In this document: piece by piece, positions 1-5,003 of the stretch | Position numbering within the stretch: the stretch's first letter is position 1 | Layout: each line of letters begins with the position of its first letter | Assembly: GCA_025963615.1 (NCBI GenBank) | Contig: JAOQAL010000690.1 | Span: 1-5,321 of the forward strand | Direction of reading: 5' to 3' | Length of the DNA: 5,321 bases | Source of the DNA: Chitinophagaceae bacterium | GTDB lineage: Bacteria > Bacteroidota > Bacteroidia > Chitinophagales > Chitinophagaceae | Position numbers and translations under genes: made by a program | The notes under the pieces: generated by a model | Databases searched by the model: none | What the model was told of the DNA's origin: nothing | Seen by the model: the letters and a program-made list of their open reading frames with translations, nothing else

Positions 1-1776
1 GTTATCATACAGATCCGTGACCGATACTTCGCCATTTGTATTTTGCTGTTCATTAAAGATACTGATTCTTTGCTCAGTGATCTGCATTCCCATACTTGCA
101 TGCAATGGTTTGTTTTGTTGTTTATAGCTTGCTGATTTCTGCCTGCCAATTCCATTGTCAGCAATCGTATAGACAATATAATCCTCATCCAGTTTCGCCG
201 TGATTTTTAACACCAATCCATTATGATCAACGGGTGCCAGTCCGTGCAGGATCGCATTTTCGACATAAGGCTGAATCAGCAAGGGAGGAACGGTATAATC
301 ATTATTCAAAAGCGCCGGGTCAATACTGCTTTCATACAAAAATTTATTATTGAACCGCAATTGTTCCAGCTCAATATATAGCTGAAGCGCCTCTATATCT
401 TTTGCAAAAGACACCAGTTCGCTGCGGCTGCTATCCAGTATCATCCGGATCAATAAGGCAAATTTATTCAGGTAGTCACTGGCCTGAATTTTATCATTTT
501 TCATGATGAAATTCTCAATACTGCTCAGGCTGTTGAAGATAAAATGAGGATTCATCTGTGCTCTCAGCACCTGCATTTGCGTTTCCGCAATCTTTTGTTT
601 GAAGGCGGCTTCCTTCCGTTTCTTTTTTAACTGAATAGACCGGTTAATGAAAAATGCAATGGCGATGGTTAGTAACAGTGAAATAATAACTGCCAGCAGC
701 AACCCGTTTTTAATTGCAATCTGGCGGTTTTGTAATAAAGAGAGTTCTTTCAGGTGCCTGTTTTCAATTTCCTTTCTCCGGATCATCCATTCGGCTTCTT
801 TGATGATGACATTGCGTTTGTTATTATCAGAAAACATAGAGTCGGACGCGGAGCGGTAGCTGCGGTAATAAAATAAGGATGAATCTTTATTTCCTGTTTG
901 ATCATAAACAGACGACAATTGCTGTGAGGCTTCGGAAATTCCTTTAAGATAGCCGGTCCTTTTCGCGATACTTAGCGCGCTATCCAGTAATATAAATTTT
1001 AGTCCCGGTTTTGTATTTTTTAAAAATTCAGACTGCGCCAGGTACACCTCGTATTCATTCCTCAGGTCGCTTTGTAATTTTGCCTGTTCCAGCGCGTTGG
1101 TGAAATAATATACCGCTGAGTCCGGGTGATTATTTATCGCCTGCAATTTGCCAAAACCCAGGTAATACTGTGAAAGAATATAACTCTCCCTGTCCTTTAG
1201 CGCGAAAGGCATGCCGGTCAGTAAATTTGTTTTTGCATCCTGATATAGCTTTTCTTCGAGATCGCACTCATACAGCAGCTCGTAATTAATAGCTACTCCC
1301 CGCCAGGCTTCCAGTTGTTCGTTGATGCTTATCGCCTCTTTGGTATACTGCCTGCATTTCTCAAAATCCTTTAATGTTTTAAAATTATCGCCGGCATTGT
1401 TGAGAGATACCGCTTTTAATCTGGGTGAACCGCATGCTTCAGCAAAGTCAATTGCCTTAAAATAGGCATTGTTGCTGGCCTCATAATTAGCCGAGTTAGA
1501 AAGCAGAATACCAAGATTAATTTGTGCCAATGCTTTGCCATAGATGAAATTCAGGCTGTCACTTAATGCAGCTACTTTTTCAAAATAAGCGAAAGATCTT
1601 TTTATGTCTTTTTCACTTAACCGGTAACTGATCCGGTGAAGGGTAACAATATGCTGCGAATCAATGTTGGGATGAGCAGTTACCCAATTAATAAGGCTGT
1701 CGACATATTTATTCTGGGAAAAAGCATTTAAAGAAAATAAAGTTGCAATCGCCGGTATGATAATTCGTTTTCGCAT
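1..1776 (-). CDS. Sensor histidine kinase, LytS/YehU type, with periplasmic TPR-like region (3' end outside window)
   Basis: 592 codons are open from an ATG at 1776 to the left edge; the C-terminus is missing. Residues 1-20 look like a signal peptide (basic start, hydrophobic core, AFS before Gln). Residues about 30-325 are helical and TPR-like, for example the stretch with INLGILLSNSANYEAS. A charged, coiled-coil-like stretch at about 325-352 precedes a single membrane helix at about 358-378, then a second charged linker. The kinase core follows: NPHFIFNSLS at 409-418 with the likely phosphoacceptor His411, the N-box-like QPYVENAILHG at 502-512 (Asn507), ADNGIG at 539-544 and GMQITEQRI at 563-571. 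This matches the His_kinase (PF06580) plus HATPase_c family, which autophosphorylates and passes phosphate to a LytTR-type regulator. Such a regulator would be expected just left of the window but is not seen. The start is supported by the signal peptide and the lack of an obvious earlier in-frame ATG. Ligand and target genes are unknown. The visible length is close to complete for the family, so few residues are probably lost. Confidence 0.93.
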   Translation of the reverse strand, partial: MRKRIIIPAIATLFSLNAFSQNKYVDSLINWVTAHPNIDSQHIVTLHRISYRLSEKDIKRSFAYFEKVAALSDSLNFIYGKALAQINLGILLSNSANYEASNNAYFKAIDFAEACGSPRLKAVSLNNAGDNFKTLKDFEKCRQYTKEAISINEQLEAWRGVAINYELLYECDLEEKLYQDAKTNLLTGMPFALKDRESYILSQYYLGFGKLQAINNHPDSAVYYFTNALEQAKLQSDLRNEYEVYLAQSEFLKNTKPGLKFILLDSALSIAKRTGYLKGISEASQQLSSVYDQTGNKDSSLFYYRSYRSASDSMFSDNNKRNVIIKEAEWMIRRKEIENRHLKELSLLQNRQIAIKNGLLLAVIISLLLTIAIAFFINRSIQLKKKRKEAAFKQKIAETQMQVLRAQMNPHFIFNSLSSIENFIMKNDKIQASDYLNKFALLIRMILDSSRSELVSFAKDIEALQLYIELEQLRFNNKFLYESSIDPALLNNDYTVPPLLIQPYVENAILHGLAPVDHNGLVLKITAKLDEDYIVYTIADNGIGRQKSASYKQQNKPLHASMGMQITEQRISIFNEQQNTNGEVSVTDLYDN

Positions 1777-1850
1777 CGTTGATTTAAAGCTCTGTTTGCA
1801 GGAAATCAAAATTTCAATTCCCAACCCAGGCGGAACGGTGTTCTAAAATT

Positions 1851-1872
1851 TATCGCATGGGCGTCAAGTTAA
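1851..1872 (-). repeat. Inverted copy of the CTTGACGCC repeat core
   Basis: Read on the minus strand this is TTA-A-CTTGACGCC-C-ATGCGATA. It matches 20 of 22 bases of the plus-strand copy at 2683-2704 and 19 of 22 of the one at 2340-2361. It lies in the predicted leader of the histidine kinase transcript, about 75 bases before the ATG. Confidence 0.7.
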
Positions 1873-1890
1873 GAGAAATTCACAGAGGTA

Positions 1891-1898
1891 CAAAAGTA
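1891..1898 (-). promoter_or_regulatory. Probable -7 promoter element for the histidine kinase gene
   Basis: On the minus strand this reads TACTTTTG, a perfect match to the Bacteroidota -7 consensus TAnnTTTG, followed by TACC. The -33 region about 19-20 bases upstream (1915-1922) is T-rich but has no clean TTG. Transcription would begin near 1885, giving a leader of roughly 110 bases before the kinase ATG. That leader contains an inverted copy of the local repeat (1851-1872). The call rests on the motif and its position only. Confidence 0.5.
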
Positions 1899-2107
1899 AG
1901 CTGGGTAAAGATTTAAAAAGAAAAATGTTATTGCAGTTCTTAGCTTATTTTACAATGTCTGCAAATTCAAGTTTATCAACCAGCTTTAAAATAACCGAAG
2001 GTCAATATGACCACCATTCATTTTTAAATCCTCGTTGAGCTTTCGGTTGCTTTTTCCTTTTTGTTTAGCTAAGACATCTTCCTTAACTATGGGCAATTTC
2101 TTTCTCT

Positions 2108-2133
2108 TACTTTTTTTTGTGGAAAAAAAAGTA
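2108..2133. repeat. Perfect T/A-rich inverted repeat, terminator-like
   Basis: An 11-base arm (TAC followed by eight T) at 2108-2118 is perfectly complementary to 2123-2133 (eight A followed by GTA), with a four-base loop GTGG. The stem is almost all A:T, so it is a weak intrinsic terminator at best. It marks the left edge of the repeat cluster. Confidence 0.65.
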
Positions 2134-2137
2134 GTAC

Positions 2138-2160
2138 CGATAGTCACCGGGATCTGCGAC
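2138..2160 (+). repeat. Direct repeat CGATAGTCACCGG...ATCTGCGAC, copy 1
   Basis: This 23-base block recurs at 2357-2380 with one inserted A. Thirteen bases (CGATAGTCACCGG) and the tail ATCTGCGACA are identical. Here the block lacks the CTTGACGCC half that precedes it in copy 2, so the repeat seems modular or truncated. Confidence 0.75.
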
Positions 2161-2168
2161 AAAAAAAG

Positions 2169-2186
2169 TCCCGATGGCTATCGGGA
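2169..2186. repeat. Palindromic hairpin TCCCGAT / ATCGGGA
   Basis: A perfect 7-base stem (2169-2175 with 2180-2186) encloses the four-base loop GGCT, and five A follow. The stem core TCCCGA/TCGGGA returns in the hairpin at 2216-2237, so the two are probably related short palindromic repeats. In the minus direction seven T follow the hairpin, which could give weak termination. Confidence 0.7.
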
Positions 2187-2190
2187 AAAA

Positions 2191-2208
2191 CCCTGCCGGC
2201 CGGCGGGG
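2191..2208. repeat. GC-rich self-complementary block centred on CCGGCCGG
   Basis: The 18 bases are self-complementary around the junction 2199/2200 with a single T:G pair (2194 with 2205). It lies directly between two TCCCGA-type hairpins and is far richer in GC than its surroundings. Confidence 0.6.
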
Positions 2209-2215
2209 ATAACAG

Positions 2216-2237
2216 TGTCCCGAAAAAAATCGGGACA
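2216..2237. repeat. Palindromic hairpin TGTCCCGA / TCGGGACA
   Basis: A perfect 8-base stem (2216-2223 with 2230-2237) closes a loop of six A. It shares its core with the hairpin at 2169-2186. No T-tract follows on the plus strand, so termination is unlikely to be its main role. Confidence 0.7.
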
Positions 2238-2297
2238 GGCTGTTTTCGGGCTGGTTCCTTGATGGGGTTTCGGTGCTCCTGTGACTTCGACATTGTG

Positions 2298-2362
2298 TCG
2301 CTACTCCCTTGACAGCATACAACAGACTTGTTATTAAAATTACCTTGACGCCAATACGATAG
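2298..2362 (+). repeat. Long direct repeat, copy 1 (TCGCTACTC ... CTTGACGCC ... CGATAG)
   Basis: This 65-base unit aligns with 2646-2705 over its whole length at roughly three-quarters identity, with one gap of about five bases in the middle. Conservation is highest at the left end (TCGCTACTC identical) and in the right 27 bases (2336-2362 versus 2679-2705, 24 of 27 identical). It continues directly into the second copy of the CGATAGTCACCGG block. Confidence 0.75.
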
Positions 2363-2380
2363 TCACCGGAAATCTGCGAC
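2357..2380 (+). repeat. Direct repeat CGATAGTCACCGG...ATCTGCGAC, copy 2
   Basis: Second copy of the block at 2138-2160, with one extra A. It overlaps the last bases of the 65-base repeat, so here the two modules form one composite unit of about 83 bases (2298-2380). Confidence 0.75.
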
Positions 2381-2437
2381 AGAAAAACTTGCTTTCATTG
2401 ACTGGTCAATTATTTATTCGACATTCGGTTTTCTTAT

Positions 2438-2501
2438 CCCGGGGTCTGGCGTCTGCTTTTTTCTATTTTTAAATTTACTGTAATTTGGCCAAGACCCCGG
2501 G
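2438..2501. repeat. 64-base inverted repeat with CCCGGGGTCT arms
   Basis: CCCGGGGTCT at 2438-2447 is perfectly complementary to AGACCCCGGG at 2492-2501. The stem extends three more pairs (2448-2450 with 2488-2490) if one A at 2491 bulges out. The interior is about 37 bases and strongly A/T-rich, with a run of T. The arms are far more GC-rich than their surroundings. A structured RNA, a small mobile-element remnant or a protein-binding palindrome are all possible; no coding capacity was seen inside. Confidence 0.6.
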
Positions 2502-2555
2502 CAGACTGTAGATCAACTGACTGAATTGTTGTTAGCTGATAATTTCAAAACCAAT

Positions 2556-2599
2556 GCCCCCCAAGTCCTTTCCCTTCGGGGAAGGATTTAGGATGGGGC
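2556..2599. repeat. Long imperfect hairpin with a C(UUCG)G loop
   Basis: The core stem TCCC/GGGA (2571-2574 with 2579-2582) closes a TTCG loop, the very stable UUCG tetraloop if transcribed on the plus strand. With small bulges the stem extends outward to GCCCC at 2556-2560 paired with GGGGC at 2595-2599. No strong T-tract follows on either strand, so I do not call an intrinsic terminator, although it could protect the 3' end of the SUI1-like transcript. Confidence 0.6.
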
Positions 2600-2645
2600 T
2601 GGAACACAGGGCGGGGGCTGGATCGCTAGTGATTTCAGCGGTTTA

Positions 2646-2705
2646 TCGCTACTCACTGAACAGCACACTGCAAACTGGAAAATTAGCTTGACGCCTATGC
2701 GATAG
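2646..2705 (+). repeat. Long direct repeat, copy 2 (TCGCTACTC ... CTTGACGCC ... CGATAG)
   Basis: Second copy of the unit at 2298-2362, ending ten bases before the stop codon of the SUI1-like gene. It is not followed by the TCACCGG...ATCTGCGAC block seen after copy 1, so this copy is truncated at or near the gene boundary. Confidence 0.75.
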
Positions 2706-2714
2706 GGATTGGGT

Positions 2715-3056
2715 TCACAATTTTTTCGTGTTTTTGTAGCCGTTATTTAATAACCATTGCCCTACTTTATCGCGTTGGTCGCCCTGGATAATAATTTCGC
2801 TATTTTTTGCCGAGCCACCGGTTCCACAAAAACTTTTAAGCTTTTTTCCCAATTCCCCGAGATCTTCTTCCTTGCCAATAAAGCCTTCAATCAGCGTTAC
2901 CGCTTTACCCGCCCGGTGTTTTGTATCTAATTTTATCCTTAGCTTTTGGCGGTCAGCCGGCAATGTTTCAAAAATATTATTTTCCCCTTCAAATTTATAG
3001 TCCGGATCGGTACTATACACCAACCCGTGTATATCGGACCTGTTTTTTTTACTCAT
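2715..3056 (-). CDS. SUI1/eIF1-like translation factor (YciH family)
   Basis: This 113-residue protein has a polar N-terminal extension of about 35 residues followed by a SUI1 fold. Key features are KLRIKLDTKHRAGKAVTLIEGF at about 38-59 (first strand, basic loop and second strand), LKSFCGTGGSAK at about 73-84, which carries the family's GTGGS-K signature, and the C-terminal IIIQGDQRDKVGQWLLNNGYK. The length is close to that of E. coli YciH (about 108). In eukaryotes and archaea eIF1/aIF1 binds the small ribosomal subunit and proofreads start-codon choice. The bacterial homologues are poorly characterised, and a role in initiation fidelity is inferred from homology only. It appears to be a single-gene unit: the membrane-protein gene upstream is divergent, and repeat-rich sequence lies downstream. 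The gene is intact, with an A/T-rich leader and no clear Shine-Dalgarno sequence, as is usual in Bacteroidota. Confidence 0.92.
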   Translation of the reverse strand: MSKKNRSDIHGLVYSTDPDYKFEGENNIFETLPADRQKLRIKLDTKHRAGKAVTLIEGFIGKEEDLGELGKKLKSFCGTGGSAKNSEIIIQGDQRDKVGQWLLNNGYKNTKKL

Positions 3057-3090
3057 CTACAAATTGTTTACTATAGGCAATTAAATACAA

Positions 3091-3120
3091 GAAATATATT
3101 ATCAAATTGTAAAGTTTCAA
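3091..3120 (-). promoter_or_regulatory. Possible promoter of the SUI1-like gene
   Basis: On the minus strand TTG (3120-3118) is followed after exactly 19 bases by TATATTTC (3098-3091), one mismatch from TAnnTTTG. The spacing fits the Bacteroidota -33/-7 arrangement. Transcription would begin near 3085, leaving a leader of about 25-30 bases. The DNA is A/T-rich, so chance matches are likely. Confidence 0.4.
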
Positions 3121-3258
3121 AATTAATTACTATTTTGTTCCCGAAGCGGTAAGCCAGCTATCGTTCAGCAGAATATCTAAATGTAAGAAGATCCCTCTTT
3201 GAAAAACTCCTGAGCGTATAAAATTCATTCGCCATCAAATTTAAAGCCGTCTTTAATT

Positions 3259-4056
3259 ATGAAGTTGACAATTGATTATACCCGTTTATTTAAGAATTCC
3301 GGTTATTTCATAGTTTTTTTAGTGATAGTGTCGGCTATTTTTAAACTCTGCCTGCATTTTTTCCCAGGCGCAACTATCATAAAACTCAATACTTTTTTTT
3401 ATTTAGGCACTGAAAAGAATCTTCCTTCTTTGTTTTCCGCGCTTCAGCTTTGGTTTGCGGCTGCTATTCTTTTCATTCTTTCCGCCGTTAAATTTTCCGC
3501 AAAGGATAAATACCGTTTTCATTGGGCCATTTTAGGAATCGTATTTCTCTTTCTGGGCTATGATGAATGGAAATCGATGCATGAGAAATTAAACAATTAC
3601 CTGCACGATCATTTCCATTTTCACGGCGTTTTTTTCCTGGCATGGGTAATTCCGGCCTGCCTTTTCTTAGTCTTTTTGGGGATTTTTTTCCTGCGTTTCC
3701 TTTTCGCCCTGCCCGTTAAAACAAGAAGGCGCATTATCATTGCCGCAGGTATTTTTCTAGGTGGGGCTGTAGGCCTGGAAATGCTGGAATCCATTTTTGT
3801 TGAAAAAAATGGTGGCGATATTGGAATTCCGGTTGTAGCCATGATTCACCTGGAAGAATTTATGGAGATGTTTGGGATAACCTATTTTATCTATGCACTC
3901 TTTGAATTCATGTTCGAAGTGGGCGCACGGGAAACAAAGTTTGAATTGATTATAAAATCGTCAGATAACGTTGTTGTTCCTGACCATAAAGCCGACTTGA
4001 TTATTCGCAGCGTAAAACATTTGACATTTTACGGAAAGGCGGTAGATAAAAAATAG
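3259..4056 (+). CDS. Polytopic inner-membrane protein of unknown function
   Basis: The 265-residue protein has about six predicted membrane helices: near 15-35, 58-78, 86-101, 122-149, 158-178 and 190-218. A more polar tail of about 45 residues (220-265) follows, probably cytoplasmic. Helix 3 ends in GYDEWKSMHEK (Asp102, Glu103, His108, Glu109), and a His-rich turn follows (His116, 118, 120 and 122). Helix 5 carries GLEMLES (Glu174, Glu177), and helix 6 starts with HLEEFMEMFG (His197, Glu199, Glu200, Glu203). Acidic and His residues clustered at helix ends suggest a metal or proton site, but this is inference. The DE...HE and EE..EM pattern resembles uncharacterised multipass proteins I recall from other bacteria, and I cannot name the family with certainty. 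No signal peptide separate from helix 1 is seen. The gene diverges from the SUI1-like gene and converges on nadC. No clear promoter was found in 3121-3258. Confidence 0.85.
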   Translation: MKLTIDYTRLFKNSGYFIVFLVIVSAIFKLCLHFFPGATIIKLNTFFYLGTEKNLPSLFSALQLWFAAAILFILSAVKFSAKDKYRFHWAILGIVFLFLGYDEWKSMHEKLNNYLHDHFHFHGVFFLAWVIPACLFLVFLGIFFLRFLFALPVKTRRRIIIAAGIFLGGAVGLEMLESIFVEKNGGDIGIPVVAMIHLEEFMEMFGITYFIYALFEFMFEVGARETKFELIIKSSDNVVVPDHKADLIIRSVKHLTFYGKAVDKK

Positions 4057-4062
4057 TTTTAT

Positions 4063-4935
4063 TTATCCTGCCACTGCTTTCAGGCTGAGGTCTAAGCTTT
4101 TTGCCTGGTGTATCAATGCGCCGATACTAACGTAGTCAACGCCGGTTTTTGCGTATTCTTCAATATTGTCCATATTAATTCCACCGCTGGCTTCTGTTTC
4201 AAAACGGGCAGGAGCCTCTTCATTTTTAATAATAGCGAGTGCTTCTTTTATTTGTTCCGGCTTAAAATTGTCAAGCATAATGCGGAATACTTTTCCTTTA
4301 CCAACAGCAATGACTTTTCTTACATCCGCGATAGTCCGGGTCTCTACTTCGATCTTCAAACCGGGTTTTTGAGTTTGTGTATAATCATAAGCCCTTTCGA
4401 TAGCCTTTTCAATGCCGCCGCAAAAATCAATATGGTTATCTTTCAGCATGATCATATCATACAAGCCAAATCGATGATTATGGCCTCCACCAATACGAAC
4501 AGCTTCTTTCTCAAGCAACCGGAAATTCGGTGTTGTTTTCCGGGTATCTAAAATTTTAGTTTGCCAGGCTTTTATTTTATCGGCATATTGCGCCGTTAAT
4601 GTGGCGATGCCGCTCATCCGTTGCATACAGTTCAACACTAATCTTTCACATTGCAGTATGCTATGAACGGAAGCTTTCACTTCAAAGGCTGTTTCCCCAT
4701 ATTTCATCCATTCGCCATCATTTTTCAAAACAGTAAACAAACATTCCGGCTCTTTATATTTGAAAATTTCTTCTGCTACAGCTACCCCTGCCAGCATACC
4801 ATCCTGCTTAATTTTTAAGACTGCTGTTCCCTTTGCATCCGCTGGTATGCAGGAAAGGGTGGAATGATCTCCATCTCCCACATCTTCTTTTAATGCTTCA
4901 TGGACCAGGTAATGCAATTGTTCTTTAAAATTCAT
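4063..4935 (-). CDS. nadC: Nicotinate-nucleotide pyrophosphorylase (decarboxylating), quinolinate phosphoribosyltransferase
   Basis: The enzyme (EC 2.4.2.19) converts quinolinate and PRPP to nicotinate mononucleotide, CO2 and pyrophosphate in de novo NAD synthesis in the cytoplasm. Numbered from the ATG at 4935 (290 residues, normal for the family), the family motifs appear in order: EDVGDGDHST at 17-26; ERLVLNCMQRMSG at 97-109; TRKTTPNFR at 131-139 (Arg132, Lys133); GGGHNHRFGL at 149-158 (His152, Arg155); MLKDNHI at 163-169 (Lys165); EVETRT at 196-201 (Glu198); MLDNF at 220-224 (Asp222); and SGGI then YVSIGALIH at the barrel's C-terminal phosphate-binding loops. All expected active-site residues appear present. 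A GTG two codons earlier (4941) is in frame, but it lies inside the predicted -7 element, so the ATG is preferred. nadA and nadB are not in the window. The stop codon is 6 bases from that of the convergent membrane gene. Confidence 0.97.
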   Translation of the reverse strand: MNFKEQLHYLVHEALKEDVGDGDHSTLSCIPADAKGTAVLKIKQDGMLAGVAVAEEIFKYKEPECLFTVLKNDGEWMKYGETAFEVKASVHSILQCERLVLNCMQRMSGIATLTAQYADKIKAWQTKILDTRKTTPNFRLLEKEAVRIGGGHNHRFGLYDMIMLKDNHIDFCGGIEKAIERAYDYTQTQKPGLKIEVETRTIADVRKVIAVGKGKVFRIMLDNFKPEQIKEALAIIKNEEAPARFETEASGGINMDNIEEYAKTGVDYVSIGALIHQAKSLDLSLKAVAG

Positions 4936-4940
4936 AACCA

Positions 4941-4948
4941 CAAAAATA
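4941..4948 (-). promoter_or_regulatory. Possible -7 element for nadC, implying an almost leaderless mRNA
   Basis: The minus strand reads TATTTTTG, a perfect TAnnTTTG, with its G five bases before the nadC ATG. A TTG at 4973-4971 lies 22 bases upstream, slightly beyond the usual 19-20. The element coincides with the T-tract of the terminator at 4943-4984, so the match may be a by-product of that tract. Confidence 0.35.
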
Positions 4949-4984
4949 AAAAAGCCTTCCCAACATTAAACAATGGGAAGGCTT
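4943..4984 (-). terminator. Intrinsic terminator of the DUF4783-like gene
   Basis: A perfect 11-base stem (AAGCCTTCCCA at 4952-4962 with TGGGAAGGCTT at 4974-4984) encloses an 11-base loop. On the minus strand it is followed by TTTTTTATTTTTG. It starts about 20 bases after the stop codon of the DUF4783-like gene and ends just before nadC. On the plus strand no T-tract follows, so it works in the minus direction only. Confidence 0.88.
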
Positions 4985-5003
4985 GAATATTATTTAATAA
5001 AAT

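Larger units (their letters stand above)
1777..2714. other. Repeat-rich intergenic region without a convincing gene
   Basis: About 940 bases lie between the start of the histidine kinase and the stop of the SUI1-like gene, both on the minus strand. The short open frames here run through palindromes and homopolymer tracts and give low-complexity peptides, so I call no gene. The stretch 1899-2100 holds little beyond A/T-rich sequence and a small palindrome at 2000-2012. From 2108 to 2705 the region is packed with inverted and direct repeats, listed separately. No transposase gene or target-site duplication was found. Confidence 0.75.

Noticed and set aside
647..859. 70-codon open frame on the plus strand
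   Set aside because: It lies antisense inside the histidine kinase gene, which has continuous domain support in its own frame.
2000..2012. Palindrome GGTCA-ATA-TGACC as an operator
   Set aside because: It lies about 100 bases upstream of the predicted kinase promoter, occurs once and has no associated regulator; too short to claim.
1986..2147. Minus-strand open frame from a GTG, ending in LNEDLKMNGGHIDLRLF
   Set aside because: The C-terminal part looks somewhat protein-like and could be a gene remnant, but the N-terminal half is repeat-derived, there is no ATG or leader signal, and I recognise no family.
2035..2322. Open frames on both strands (2035-2262 plus, 2107-2322 minus)
   Set aside because: Both run through the palindromes and A/T homopolymers of the repeat cluster, give low-complexity peptides and overlap each other.
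2397..2410. Palindrome ATTGAC-TG-GTCAAT
   Set aside because: A six-base arm occurs easily by chance, and no promoter or gene start lies next to it.
2100..2710. CRISPR array
   Set aside because: The repeats are imperfect, unevenly spaced and in mixed orientation, with no regular spacers and no cas genes in the window.
2946..3152. 68-codon open frame on the plus strand
   Set aside because: It overlaps the well-supported SUI1-like gene in antisense and has no family features.
3191..3220. Promoter for the membrane-protein gene (CTCTTTG and TATAAAA)
   Set aside because: CTCTTTG lacks the TA of the -7 consensus, and no pair with correct spacing to a TTG was found.
3621..3842. 73-codon open frame on the minus strand, rich in Lys/Arg
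   Set aside because: It is the antisense shadow of the hydrophobic membrane-protein gene.
4108..4551. 147-codon and 68-codon open frames on the plus strand
   Set aside because: Both are antisense to nadC, whose motifs are complete.
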